From assembly GCF_022843985.1 (NCBI RefSeq), contig NZ_JALHMP010000010.1, forward strand, positions 62,001 to 126,000: a stretch of DNA of 64,000 nucleotides, written 5' to 3'. A program made the position numbers and the translations under genes. The notes beneath the pieces were generated by a model. The model saw only the letters and a program-made list of their open reading frames with translations. It was not told the origin of the DNA and made no database searches. Positions 53,923-61,920 of the stretch are shown in pieces. Source of the stretch: Phreatobacter sp. (GTDB lineage Bacteria > Pseudomonadota > Alphaproteobacteria > Rhizobiales > Phreatobacteraceae). Position 1 is the stretch's first letter. The number at the start of each line of letters is the position of its first letter.

Positions 53923-54783
53923 ATGTCCGCAGCCGCACCGGGTGCCGCGCCCGTCCGTGATGCCGTCGAGTGGCGCCTCGCAGCGCCGCTCGGCCTCACC
54001 TATGTGGTGTTCTTCGCGGCGCCGTTCCTCATCCTGCTCGGTATCAGCTTCTACGCTGATGCCGAGCAGACACGCCTGGGGTTCGACAGCTGGGTCAAGT
54101 TCTACACGGACGCCTTCTATCTCAAGGTCATCTTCGACACCCTGAAGCTCGGTGTCTTCGCTGTCGTCGCCACCACCATTCTCGCCTATCCGCTGGCGCT
54201 GGTGTTCCGGGCCTCGTCGCCGCGGATGCAGCGGGTGCTGATCTTCATCATCCTGATGCCGCTGCTGACCTCGGTGGTCATCCGCACCTTCGCCTGGATC
54301 GTCATCCTGGCCCGCGAGGGCGTCATCAACCAGACCCTGATGGGGCTGGGTCTCACCGCGACGCCGTTGAATCTCCTGCAGACGGAGCTCGGCCTGGTCC
54401 TCGCCCTGACGCAGATCGAGATGCCGCTGATGCTGCTGCCGCTGCTGGCCATCATGAACCAGCTGGACCAGAATCTCATCGACGCCTCCCGGGCGCTCGG
54501 CGCCTCCAAGTGGCGCACCTTCTTCCGGGTCATCCTGCCGCTCACCCTGCCGGGCTGGATCGCCGGCGCCACCCTCGTCTTCGCCTCCGCCACCACTGCC
54601 TTCATCTCGCAATCGGTGATCGGCGGGGCGCGCCTCGTCTATCTGCCGGCGCTGATCTGGCAGCAGTCCATGGTGGTCTATAACTGGCCCTTCGCGGCGG
54701 TCGCGTCCCTCACCCTTCTCTTCACGGTGCTCTCGGGCATCATGGCGCTGAGCTGGCTCGGCCGCTTCGCCAGGACGACCTGA
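53923..54783 (+). CDS. ABC transporter permease (PotB type)
   Basis: 286 residues with six membrane helices and the docking loop IDASRALGASKWRTFFRVILP. Twelve bases after the binding-protein stop and eight bases before the second permease gene, so clearly in one operon. Ribosome site weak, suggesting coupling. Confidence 0.92.
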   Translation: MSAAAPGAAPVRDAVEWRLAAPLGLTYVVFFAAPFLILLGISFYADAEQTRLGFDSWVKFYTDAFYLKVIFDTLKLGVFAVVATTILAYPLALVFRASSPRMQRVLIFIILMPLLTSVVIRTFAWIVILAREGVINQTLMGLGLTATPLNLLQTELGLVLALTQIEMPLMLLPLLAIMNQLDQNLIDASRALGASKWRTFFRVILPLTLPGWIAGATLVFASATTAFISQSVIGGARLVYLPALIWQQSMVVYNWPFAAVASLTLLFTVLSGIMALSWLGRFARTT

Positions 54784-54791
54784 AGGCCCCT

Positions 54792-55613
54792 ATGTCGCAG
54801 CGCTCCACCCCCGCCGATATCTCCTTCAACCTGACCGTCGGGCTCATTGCCGGCATCGCCATCCTCATCCTGGTGGCGCCCGTCCTCATCGTCATCGCCA
54901 CGTCCTTCACCACGACCCAGGCCCTGAGGTTCCCTCCGCCGGGCCTGTCGCTGCGCTGGTACGGCGAGCTGTTCGACCCCGTCCGCTCGGCGCCCATCCA
55001 CACCGCCGCGCTCAACAGCCTCTGGGTCGCCGGCTGGGCGACCGTGATCGGTTCGGTCCTCTCGGTCCTCGCCGCCCTCGCCATCACCCGCGTCAGCCGC
55101 CCCTCGGCGCGCGCGCTGGAGGCGAGCTTCCTGTCGCCGCTGGTGCTGCCGACCCTGTCCTACGGCCTCGCCGCGCTGATGTTCTTCTCCGTGCTCGGCA
55201 TCCGCCCCTCGCTGAACCTGCTGATCGCCGGCCATCTGGTCGTCATCGCCCCCTTCGTCTTCCGCACCACGCTGGCGAGCCTCACCCAGCTTGACCCGGC
55301 CCTGCTGGAAGCCTCCGCCAATCTCGGCGCCAGCCGCTTCTATTCCTTCCGCCGCATCACCCTGCCGCTGATCACGCCCGGTATCGCGGCCGGCGCTTTC
55401 CTTGCCTTCATCGCCTCCATGGACAATGTGCCGGTCTCGCTCTTCCTGTCGACGGCGCGCACCTCCATGCTGCCCATCCGCATGTGGGGCATGATGGAAT
55501 CCACCCTCGATGTCCGCATCGCCGCCATCGCCGGCGTCCTCATCGTCGCCATCCTCGTTCTCATGGTGGTCATGGACCGGTTCACCGGTCTCACCCGCCG
55601 CGTGAGCGCCTGA
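54792..55613 (+). CDS. ABC transporter permease (PotC type)
   Basis: 273 residues, six helices, docking loop LEASANLGASRFYSFRRITLP. Forms the second half of the importer channel. GAAGG precedes the ATG; the PuuE-like gene follows after 18 bases. Confidence 0.92.
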   Translation: MSQRSTPADISFNLTVGLIAGIAILILVAPVLIVIATSFTTTQALRFPPPGLSLRWYGELFDPVRSAPIHTAALNSLWVAGWATVIGSVLSVLAALAITRVSRPSARALEASFLSPLVLPTLSYGLAALMFFSVLGIRPSLNLLIAGHLVVIAPFVFRTTLASLTQLDPALLEASANLGASRFYSFRRITLPLITPGIAAGAFLAFIASMDNVPVSLFLSTARTSMLPIRMWGMMESTLDVRIAAIAGVLIVAILVLMVVMDRFTGLTRRVSA

Positions 55614-55631
55614 TCTCCCCGGAGCCCCGCC

Positions 55632-56543
55632 ATGACCGTGCCCTATGACCGCGACCTGATCGGCTACGGCGCCAACCCGCCGGACCCGCAATGGCCGGGC
55701 GGTGCACGCATCGCCATCAATTTCGTCATGAACTACGAGGAGGGCTCCGAGCCCTCCGTCCAGGACGGCGAGGGCTATACCGAGACGGCGCTGACCGAAT
55801 CGAGCAGCCTCAACATGCCGGTGAAGGGCCGCGACCTCGCCGGCGAGGGCATGTTCGCCTACGGCAGCCGGGTCGGCTTCTGGCGGTTGATGCGTCTGTT
55901 CCAGGAACGCGGTCTGCCCATGACCGTCTTCGGCTGCGCGCTGGCCATCGAGCGCAACCCGGAGGCCGCCGCCGCCATCCGGGAGTCCGGCTTCGACGTC
56001 TGCTGCCACGGCTGGCGCTGGATCAAGCATTACGAGCTCGACGAGGCCGAGGAGCGCGAGCACATCCGCAAGGCCGTTGCCTCCCTGAAGGCCACCGTCG
56101 GCGACCGCCCCCTCGGCTGGTACTGCCGTTACGGGCCCAGCGTGAACACCCGCAGGCTGGTCGTCGAGGAGGGCGGGTTCCTCTATGATTCCGACGCCTA
56201 TGACGACGAACTGCCCTACTGGACGCAGGTCGACGGCAAGCCGCACCTCGTCGTGCCCTATTCCCTCGTCAACAATGACGGCAAGTTCGGCACCGGTTTC
56301 TTCGCCACCTCCGGCGACTATTTCGAGTGGCACAAGGATGCCTTCGACATGCTCTATGCCGAGGGTCGCACGAGCCCGAAGATGATGTCGGTCGGCCTGC
56401 ACATGCGCCTCATCGGCCACCCGGCGCGGGCGGCCGGCCTTGCCCGCTTCCTCGATTATGTGCAGTCCCACGAGGGTGTCTGGGTGACAAGACGCCTCGA
56501 CATCGCGCAGCATTGGGCGAAGACCCATCCCTTCCAGGGGTGA
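55632..56543 (+). CDS. PuuE-type polysaccharide deacetylase family hydrolase (possible allantoinase)
   Basis: 303 residues, the PuuE length. The N-terminus YDRDLIGYGANPPDPQWPGG followed by FVMNYEEGSE is the PuuE/allantoinase signature; FAYGSRVGFWRLMRLF, CCHGWRWI (metal-site His) and the end HMRLIGHPARAAG also fit. Cofactor-independent allantoinase opens the hydantoin ring of allantoin to allantoate. Being the fifth gene of a polyamine-type importer operon, it probably acts on the imported compound. Chitin-deacetylase-type activity is the alternative. Confidence 0.88.
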   Translation: MTVPYDRDLIGYGANPPDPQWPGGARIAINFVMNYEEGSEPSVQDGEGYTETALTESSSLNMPVKGRDLAGEGMFAYGSRVGFWRLMRLFQERGLPMTVFGCALAIERNPEAAAAIRESGFDVCCHGWRWIKHYELDEAEEREHIRKAVASLKATVGDRPLGWYCRYGPSVNTRRLVVEEGGFLYDSDAYDDELPYWTQVDGKPHLVVPYSLVNNDGKFGTGFFATSGDYFEWHKDAFDMLYAEGRTSPKMMSVGLHMRLIGHPARAAGLARFLDYVQSHEGVWVTRRLDIAQHWAKTHPFQG

Positions 56544-56567
56544 GGTCCGCGCCCCAGAGGAAACGTC

Positions 56568-57416
56568 ATGCCCCATGAGCTCATCGTCGCGCTCGGCGAC
56601 CGGCATTACCGCGTCGAGCGACCCTTCGGCGCGTGGCCGGCCAATACCGGCTTCGTCACCGACGTGACGGTGGACGGGCGCGGCCATGTCTTCGTCATGC
56701 TGCGCCATGACCCCCTCGTCCATCCCGCCGATCCGCGCGTCATCGAGCTCGATCCGGAAGGCCGCTACATCGCCGGCTGGGGCGGCGAGGCCATCGCCGA
56801 TTCGCACATGCTGACGGCGACGCCCTCGGGCCACCTCATCGCCGTCGACCGCGACATGCACGAGGTCATCTGGTTCACCACGGCGGGCGAGCGGGTCGGC
56901 CAGCTCGGGACCCGCGGCCGGCCCTTCGCCCCCTTCAACCATCCCACCGATGTCTCGGTGGCGCCCTGGGGCGACATCTATGTCGCTGACGGCTATGGCG
57001 CGGCGCTCGTCCACCGCTTCGCGCCCAACGGCCAGCATGTGCAGAGCTGGGGTGGGCAGGGGTCGCAGGACGGCCAGTTCGTCTGGCCGCATTCGCTCTG
57101 GACCTTCGCCGACGGCCGGGTCGTCGTCATCGACCGCCCCTGGAACCGCGTGCAGGTCTTCGACGGAGCGGGGCAGCACCTCGACACCTGGCATGACTTC
57201 TACCAGCCCGTCGGCATCTGGGGCGATGCGGAGGGCTGCGCCTATGTCACCGACATGGTGCCGAGCCTGACCAAGATCGCGCCCGATGGCACCCGCATCG
57301 GCCGCTGCCGGCCCATGCTCAACGGCGCCCACGGCCTCTACGGCACGCCCTCCGGCGACATTCTGCTCGCCGAGGGCAATCCCAGCCGCATCACCCGGCT
57401 GAAACTGCTCCGCTGA
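56568..57416 (+). CDS. NHL-repeat beta-propeller protein
   Basis: 282 residues with about five to six NHL-like blades (GFVTDVTVDGRGHVFVM, HPTDVSVAPWGDIYVADGYG, QPVGIWGDAEGCAYVTD), similar to peptidyl-alpha-hydroxyglycine alpha-amidating lyase-like and SMP-30-like propellers. No signal peptide, so cytosolic. Last gene of the importer/PuuE operon (25-base gap, AGAGGAAAC before ATG). A lactonase- or lyase-type step on the pathway product is possible but unproven. Confidence 0.85.
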   Translation: MPHELIVALGDRHYRVERPFGAWPANTGFVTDVTVDGRGHVFVMLRHDPLVHPADPRVIELDPEGRYIAGWGGEAIADSHMLTATPSGHLIAVDRDMHEVIWFTTAGERVGQLGTRGRPFAPFNHPTDVSVAPWGDIYVADGYGAALVHRFAPNGQHVQSWGGQGSQDGQFVWPHSLWTFADGRVVVIDRPWNRVQVFDGAGQHLDTWHDFYQPVGIWGDAEGCAYVTDMVPSLTKIAPDGTRIGRCRPMLNGAHGLYGTPSGDILLAEGNPSRITRLKLLR

Positions 57417-57469
57417 CGCGCCTTGCCTGTTGCCAAACGCCCCACCCGGGGCTAAAAGCCAGGCCGATT

Positions 57470-57545
57470 GCCGCCTTAGCTCAGCTGGTAGAGCACCTCA
57501 TTCGTAATGAGGGGGTCGTAGGTTCGAATCCTATAGGCGGCACCA
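57470..57545 (+). tRNA. tRNA-Thr (anticodon CGT)
   Basis: A 76-base cloverleaf with encoded CCA: acceptor GCCGCCT/AGGCGGC, D arm GCTCAGCTGGTAGAGC, anticodon arm CCTCA-TTCGTAA-TGAGG with anticodon CGT (reads ACG), T arm with GGTTCGAATCC, discriminator A at 57542 and CCA at 57543-57545. Confidence 0.97.
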
Positions 57546-57659
57546 TTGGTCCCGACCCGTCCATCCTGCCCGACAGCGACCCTCCCGCATCCTTGGCCGT
57601 ACCGATAGGCTCCTGGTGCGGGGCGACGGCCGGCCATGGCAATCCCTTGCGCGGCGGAG

Positions 57660-57684
57660 GGAACGGCTTCGGCGCCCGTTCGTT
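57660..57684 (+). promoter_or_regulatory. EcfG-type promoter for the 73-aa gene
   Basis: GGAAC (57660-57664), 16 bases, CGTT (57681-57684): exact consensus, 117 bases before the ATG at 57802, the longest leader among the sites in this window. Confidence 0.62.
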
Positions 57685-57801
57685 TCCTTTTGAGGCCGGG
57701 CTTGCAGCCGGGCCGAGATGCGAAGGGCACTCCGCGCTGCCGTCAGATGCATCATGGATCCCTTTGCGTGATTCCAGCCACCACGAACCTTGGAGGCTCT
57801 G

Positions 57802-58023
57802 ATGCCCACCGACCTGCCCGACACCAACCCCGACAACAGGCCGGGCCCCGGAACGCCGGCCGTGGACGGGGGTCCGGTCCGCCTGCCCCAGCGCCATGTC
57901 CAGATCGATCACGATGTGATCCTCCCGCAGCCGCGCCCGGCCGATGAGCCGGACGCCATTCTCCCGGGGGATAGGGAAGGCGACGGGCGCGGCCCGCCCA
58001 TCCCCATGCCCAGCCTGCCCTGA
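57802..58023 (+). CDS. Small Pro/Asp-rich protein, 73 aa
   Basis: No hydrophobic segment; rich in Pro, Asp and Gly (TDLPDTNPDNRPGPGTP, then QRHVQIDHDVILPQPRPADE), so probably disordered and cytosolic. GGAGG six bases before the ATG and an exact EcfG-type promoter upstream support it as a real stress gene. Family not recognised. Confidence 0.65.
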   Translation: MPTDLPDTNPDNRPGPGTPAVDGGPVRLPQRHVQIDHDVILPQPRPADEPDAILPGDREGDGRGPPIPMPSLP

Positions 58024-58077
58024 CGATCCCGCTCACCGGGCGAGGCCGCGACACCGTCGCGGCCTCTGTCATGTGGA

Positions 58078-58569
58078 TCAGCCCATCTTCACTTTGGCGT
58101 TGTCGCCGAGATCGGGGCGGGATCCGGTTGCCACCGCCGCCGCCATCGTGACCGCCGTCACGAGGCGGCCCGGACCTGTCCACATCTCCGCGTCGCCGGG
58201 GACGACCCGGACCAGGCGGATCGTCGGATCATCGGGGCCATCCCACCACGCCTTTGCGAAGAACGACCAGAGCTGCCTGATCTTGGCGCGATCGTTCGAA
58301 ACGGTCGCCATGCCGGAGATCGAGGCATAGCGCTCGCTCGTCGGGTCAGCATAGGACAGACAGACATGGGGGTTCTTGAAGACCTCGTCGTCCTTGCGCC
58401 CCGCCACATCGGTCAGGAAGTAGATGACCCCCTCCTCTGCGAGGACGTGGCTGGCCATTGGCCGGGCGCGCAGCTGCGGCGAGCCTTCGCGGGAGGTGAC
58501 GAGCATTCCGATCCGCACGGCTTCGACGAGGTCGAAGACGTCCTGCGGGGTGGCATCCGTGTCTGACAT
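58078..58569 (-). CDS. Pyridoxamine 5'-phosphate oxidase-fold protein (general stress protein 26-like)
   Basis: 163 residues forming the flavin-binding split barrel: VRIGMLVTSREGSPQLRARPM, VIYFLTDVAGRKDDEV, VCLSYADP and a WWDGPDDPTIRLVRV segment. This branch resembles stress protein 26/YdaG, which binds FMN or FAD; true PdxH residues for pyridoxamine phosphate are not evident. CAGGAG precedes the ATG. A GGAAC upstream (58629-58625, minus) lacks a proper -10, so EcfG control is not claimed. Confidence 0.88.
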   Translation of the reverse strand: MSDTDATPQDVFDLVEAVRIGMLVTSREGSPQLRARPMASHVLAEEGVIYFLTDVAGRKDDEVFKNPHVCLSYADPTSERYASISGMATVSNDRAKIRQLWSFFAKAWWDGPDDPTIRLVRVVPGDAEMWTGPGRLVTAVTMAAAVATGSRPDLGDNAKVKMG

Positions 58570-58686
58570 CGCAAACTCCTGTTCGGTGCCATGGGGTCAG
58601 GGTGAAGCACTGGCGATGCGCAAGGTTCCCGCGCGGCGGATGCATGCGTGCAAGGGGCAATGCGCGATGGGCCGTGCCGCGCCAGT

Positions 58687-58712
58687 GACCGGGCCGCCGA
58701 AGCGGCCCGGTC
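58687..58712 (-). terminator. Hairpin terminator-like structure after the DUF892 gene
   Basis: A perfect 11-bp stem (GACCGGGCCGC and GCGGCCCGGTC). Read on the minus strand its loop is TTCG, the very stable UUCG tetraloop. It begins 7 bases beyond the stop at 58719. There is no T-run, so it may terminate weakly or protect the mRNA end. Confidence 0.6.
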
Positions 58713-58718
58713 CAGGGT

Positions 58719-59225
58719 TCAGGCGGCGGTCTTCGCCTTGGCCCGCGCGTTCGCGCCGGCATCGGCCAGCTTCGTCAGGTCGGCATCGGTCCGGGTCTCC
58801 TCCGCCAGCGTCTTGGCGAACAGGGCGGCCGCATCCTTCAGGCCGAGTTCCTCGGCCCAGCGCTTGAGCGTGCCATAGCGGGTGATCTCGTAATGCTCGA
58901 CCGCCTGGGCCGACGAGATCAGTCCCGCGTCGAGGGCTGGCGTGCCCTTGAATTCCTCCATGATCTCCTCGCCCTCGGCGACGATGCCCTCAATGGCGTC
59001 GCAGGTCTTGCCGCGCGCCGGCTTGCCGAGCATCTCGAAGACCTCCAGCAGCCGCTCGACCTGAACCTCGGTCTCCTCGCGGTGCTTGCCGAAGGCGCCC
59101 TTCAGCGTGTCCGACTGGGCTGCGCGCTGCATTTTCGGCAAGGTCTTCAGGATCTTGCGTTCGGCGAAATAGATGTCCTTGAGCGTATCGAGGAACAGGT
59201 CGTCGAGTGTCTTGTCCTTGGCCAT
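58719..59225 (-). CDS. DUF892/YciE-YciF ferritin-like stress protein
   Basis: 168 residues, all helical. The first helix LDDLFLDTLKDIYFAERKIL carries the family Glu, and KHREETEVQVERL and AQAVEHYEITRYGTL supply further Glu/His that could bind a di-iron site as in ferritin-like proteins. The Ala/Lys-rich tail ANARAKAKTAA is common in stress-induced members. An exact EcfG-type promoter lies 88 bases upstream and diverges from that of the 114-aa membrane protein gene. Confidence 0.92.
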   Translation of the reverse strand: MAKDKTLDDLFLDTLKDIYFAERKILKTLPKMQRAAQSDTLKGAFGKHREETEVQVERLLEVFEMLGKPARGKTCDAIEGIVAEGEEIMEEFKGTPALDAGLISSAQAVEHYEITRYGTLKRWAEELGLKDAAALFAKTLAEETRTDADLTKLADAGANARAKAKTAA

Positions 59226-59312
59226 GATGATCGTGCCTCTTCAAATGGCGTGAATGGCGGTCCGCGATTCTGGGCCGCCGGATCGTGTCGCGGCGGAATG
59301 CCGTAACTTCGC

Positions 59313-59337
59313 AACGTGAAGCCCGGCCCGACGTTCC
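59313..59337 (-). promoter_or_regulatory. EcfG-type promoter for the DUF892 gene
   Basis: Minus strand GGAAC (59337-59333), 16 bases, CGTT (59316-59313): exact consensus. Confidence 0.78.
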
Positions 59338-59362
59338 AAGGGCGGCGCCGCACCGAAAGGGC

Positions 59363-59387
59363 GGAACCGCGTCGATCTCCGCAGGTT
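59363..59387 (+). promoter_or_regulatory. EcfG-like promoter (GGTT variant) for the 114-aa membrane protein gene
   Basis: GGAAC (59363-59367), 16 bases, GGTT (59384-59387), 28 bases before the ATG at 59416. With the minus-strand site at 59313-59337 it forms a back-to-back promoter pair. Confidence 0.6.
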
Positions 59388-59415
59388 GATGGGATGACCC
59401 ATGGAGGCTTTCCGC

Positions 59416-59760
59416 ATGTTCTCGTTCTTCGACACCCGTTCGCCCACCCAGCGCTTCGCCGACGAGGCGATGGAACAGCTGTCCTCCCTCGCGACGCGCA
59501 TTGGCCGCGAGGGGAGCCATGTCCAGGCGGCCATGGAATCGGCGCCGGACCATATCCGCTCCGCCGCCCGCGGCCTTGACCGCATGGGGATCAACCCGCA
59601 GGCCGCCGCCGTCGCTGGCCAGCAGGCGCTGCGGCACGTCGGCCGCCATCCTTCCGTCCTTGTGCCGCTGGTGATCGTGGGGGCAGCGGTCGCGCTCGGC
59701 TACTGGCTCGCACAGCCGAGCCAGCCGGTCGCCGCGCCGCACGTCAAGCGCCAGAGCTGA
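59416..59760 (+). CDS. Single-helix membrane protein, 114 aa
   Basis: An amphipathic Ala-rich N-terminal region (FADEAMEQLSSLATRIGREG, then AAARGLDRMGINPQAAAVAG-like stretch) is followed by one membrane helix (VLVPLVIVGAAVALGYWLAQ) and a short basic tail, reminiscent of DUF883-like anchored proteins. I chose ATG 59416, which has GGAGG nine bases ahead; ATG 59401 lies inside the sequence that forms this ribosome site. Family not firmly recognised. Confidence 0.7.
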   Translation: MFSFFDTRSPTQRFADEAMEQLSSLATRIGREGSHVQAAMESAPDHIRSAARGLDRMGINPQAAAVAGQQALRHVGRHPSVLVPLVIVGAAVALGYWLAQPSQPVAAPHVKRQS

Positions 59761-59781
59761 TCGATCGGGCCACGCATCCCA

Positions 59782-59809
59782 AAAGCCGCCGGGCCCACCC
59801 GGCGGCTTT
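59782..59809. terminator. Bidirectional hairpin terminator between converging small genes
   Basis: A 12-bp stem (AAAGCCGCCGGG and CCCGGCGGCTTT, 4-base loop) flanked by A and T runs, suited to both directions. A second 9-bp hairpin (GGGCGGTCC and GGACCGCCC, 59841-59862) follows in tandem. Confidence 0.7.
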
Positions 59810-59887
59810 CTCGCGTCGTCACACCACCTGCCTGACGAGAGGGCGGTCCCGGAGGACCGCCCTTTCGCGGGAAGAGAGCGATGTCGA

Positions 59888-60103
59888 TCAGCGGCGCATG
59901 CCGTAGAGAAATCCGACGAAAGCCGCCACGGCGAGCGCCTGGAAGGGCCGCGACGTGATCTCGTCACGCAGCATCTTCTGCAGGTCGCCGGCGCGGCTCG
60001 CCATGACGTCGGTATCCACGCCCGCGGCCTTGAGCTGGGTCTGCGCCGCGCTGGCGAAATCGGCCACGCTCGCGCCGGGGTTCATCGTCTTGCCGTCAGC
60101 CAT
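59888..60103 (-). CDS. Short DUF883-like membrane-anchored protein
   Basis: 71 residues: a helical Ala-rich part (DFASAAQTQLKAAGVDTDVM, then RAGDLQKMLRDEI) and a C-terminal anchor (FQALAVAAFVGFLYGMRR). It matches the C-terminal half of the 119-aa protein at 37.7 kb (shared GxDTDVM core, RDE and anchor), so the two are paralogs. GAGGAGG precedes the ATG at 60103; an exact EcfG-type promoter is 31 bases upstream. Confidence 0.8.
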   Translation of the reverse strand: MADGKTMNPGASVADFASAAQTQLKAAGVDTDVMASRAGDLQKMLRDEITSRPFQALAVAAFVGFLYGMRR

Positions 60104-60133
60104 CAGGGCCTCCTCGTGTTGCACTGAGGAGGC

Positions 60134-60159
60134 AACGCATGGCGGCCGGCAAGCGTTCC
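60134..60159 (-). promoter_or_regulatory. EcfG-type promoter for the short DUF883-like gene
   Basis: Minus strand GGAAC (60159-60155), 17 bases, CGTT (60137-60134): exact consensus. Confidence 0.75.
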
Positions 60160-60166
60160 CGATCCC

Positions 60167-61639
60167 CTAGAGCGCCGTGACGTGATGGGCGGGCACCGCC
60201 CCGCCGTTCCACTGGCCGCCGAGCGCCCGCTCCACCTGCGCTGCCAACTGGAGAAGCAGGCCGTCGCCGGCCTGCCGCGTCTGCAACTGGATGCCCATGG
60301 GAAGGCCGTTCGGCAGGCGGCCGAACGGCAGGGACAGGCCGGGGATGCCGCACAGGTTGGACAGCGGCGTATAGGCGAAGATCGCCCACAATTGGGCGAA
60401 CCAGTCATGGACCGAGGGATTGTCGCTCACCGTCAGATAGTCGCGCGTGCCGATGAGCGGCGTCGGCTTTGCCATGGTCGGCGTGAGGATGATGTCCCAG
60501 CTCTCGAAGAAGGCGCCGAAGCCGCGCGAGGCGGTGTTGAAGGCGAGCTGCATCCGCGTGCGCTCCGAATAGGTGGCGTCGATGCCGGCGGCCCAGAGGC
60601 GCACATTCATCGGTTCCACCTTGTCCTCCGGCGGCCGTGTCAGGCCCCGCGGTTCGAGCAGAAGCGCGATGGTCTGGGCGAAATTGGTGATGTAGCAGGT
60701 CGTCTGGGCCGCATAGGCGGCGGCCAGGTCGATGGACGGCACGGCCCAGTCGACATGGTGGCCGAGGTCTTCGAGGAAGCGGCCTGCCCGTTCGAGCTCG
60801 GCGACGATCTCCGGGCTTGCCCGGTACGGTCCCCATTCATGCGACATGGCGATGCGCAGCTTTCCGGGATCGCGGCGGATCAGCTCGCCATAGGGCTCGT
60901 CGGCGCTCCAGTAGGGCATGAACTCGCCGGGCGCGCCGCCGCGGCAATGGTCGACGAAAGCCGCCGTGTCGCGCACCGAACGGGAGAGGCAGCCCTGCGA
61001 GGACACGACGCTGGCGAGATCCGATCCGCCCGGCGCGATCGAGAAGACGCCGCGCGAGGGCTTCAGGCCTATGAGACCATTGACCCCCGCGGGAATGCGG
61101 ATCGAGCCGCCGCCGTCGGTGCCATGCGAAATCGGCGTCGCCCCGGCGGCGACCATGGCGGCCGATCCGGCGGAGGAGCCGCAGGTCGTGTAGGCGGTGT
61201 TCCACGGATTGCGGGTGACGCAGAGCGTGTTCTCGGCCGAACTGCAGACGCCGAATTCCGGCGTCGTCGAGCGGCCGATGATGTTGAGGCCGGCGTTGCG
61301 AATCTTCCCCGTGAGGTGGCTGTCGGCGGCCGCGACATTCCCCTGCATCAGCAGCGAGCCCATCTCCTGCCGTCGCCCTTTCAGCGTCGGGCCGAGATCC
61401 TTCATCAGATAGGGCACGCCGGCGAAGAGGCCGTCCGGGTCCATGCCGTCCTTCAGCGGATCGGCGACGACGTCGTCGAAGATCTCCACCACCGCATCGA
61501 GGGTCGGGTTCAGGCCGGCGACCGCAGCGCTGGTCTGGGCGGCGAGCTCGGCCGCGGTGACGTCCCCCTTCCGCACGCTTGCGGCGAGCGCGGTCGCGTC
61601 GTGGCTGGCCCATTCGCTCCAGCTCATCGCCAGTGTCAT
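60167..61639 (-). CDS. Amidase (amidase-signature family)
   Basis: 490 residues. Triad Lys in PYLMKDLGP, cis-Ser in TCGSSAGSAAM and nucleophile Ser in GTDGGGSIRIPAG. Length and the C-terminal PGLSLPFGRLPNGLPMGIQL are those of general amidases/6-aminohexanoate-cyclic-dimer-hydrolase-like enzymes; the substrate is not predictable. No signal peptide. It diverges from the GMC oxidoreductase gene over a 281-base gap. Confidence 0.92.
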   Translation of the reverse strand: MTLAMSWSEWASHDATALAASVRKGDVTAAELAAQTSAAVAGLNPTLDAVVEIFDDVVADPLKDGMDPDGLFAGVPYLMKDLGPTLKGRRQEMGSLLMQGNVAAADSHLTGKIRNAGLNIIGRSTTPEFGVCSSAENTLCVTRNPWNTAYTTCGSSAGSAAMVAAGATPISHGTDGGGSIRIPAGVNGLIGLKPSRGVFSIAPGGSDLASVVSSQGCLSRSVRDTAAFVDHCRGGAPGEFMPYWSADEPYGELIRRDPGKLRIAMSHEWGPYRASPEIVAELERAGRFLEDLGHHVDWAVPSIDLAAAYAAQTTCYITNFAQTIALLLEPRGLTRPPEDKVEPMNVRLWAAGIDATYSERTRMQLAFNTASRGFGAFFESWDIILTPTMAKPTPLIGTRDYLTVSDNPSVHDWFAQLWAIFAYTPLSNLCGIPGLSLPFGRLPNGLPMGIQLQTRQAGDGLLLQLAAQVERALGGQWNGGAVPAHHVTAL

Positions 61640-61920
61640 GTCGGTCTACCCTTGGTTGAGGTTCGGCGCAGGAACCCTGAATCGACGCTCCCGCTCGCCG
61701 GGACCACCGCGCCTTCCGCATGGCCGCGATGCATTTGCGGGGACCGCGCCGCTCCGGCCAGTCCTCCCGCCGGTCCCCCAGACTGGACGGGCCTTTGGAC
61801 GGAGAAAGAGGGCGGATGCTGCATCGCCCTTGCCATCCGTCGGGCGCTCCCCCTGCGGAAGGCCCCCTTGCCTTGCCGGCTGCGACACCGAAGGATGGCG
61901 GCCTGTCCGGGAGGAACATC

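Noticed and set aside
54678-57332. An 884-codon minus-strand open frame opposite the permease, PuuE-like and NHL genes
   Set aside because: Same antisense effect; no recognisable motif, while three convincing genes occupy the plus strand.
57476-57730. A minus-strand frame encoding an IRTYDPLITNEVLYQLS-type ending
   Set aside because: This well-known spurious peptide comes from the reverse strand of the tRNA-Thr gene.
58605-58629. GGAAC upstream of the pyridoxamine-oxidase-fold gene
   Set aside because: At the required 16-17 base spacing the sequence is CTTC/TTCA-like, with no GTT, so it fails as an EcfG promoter.
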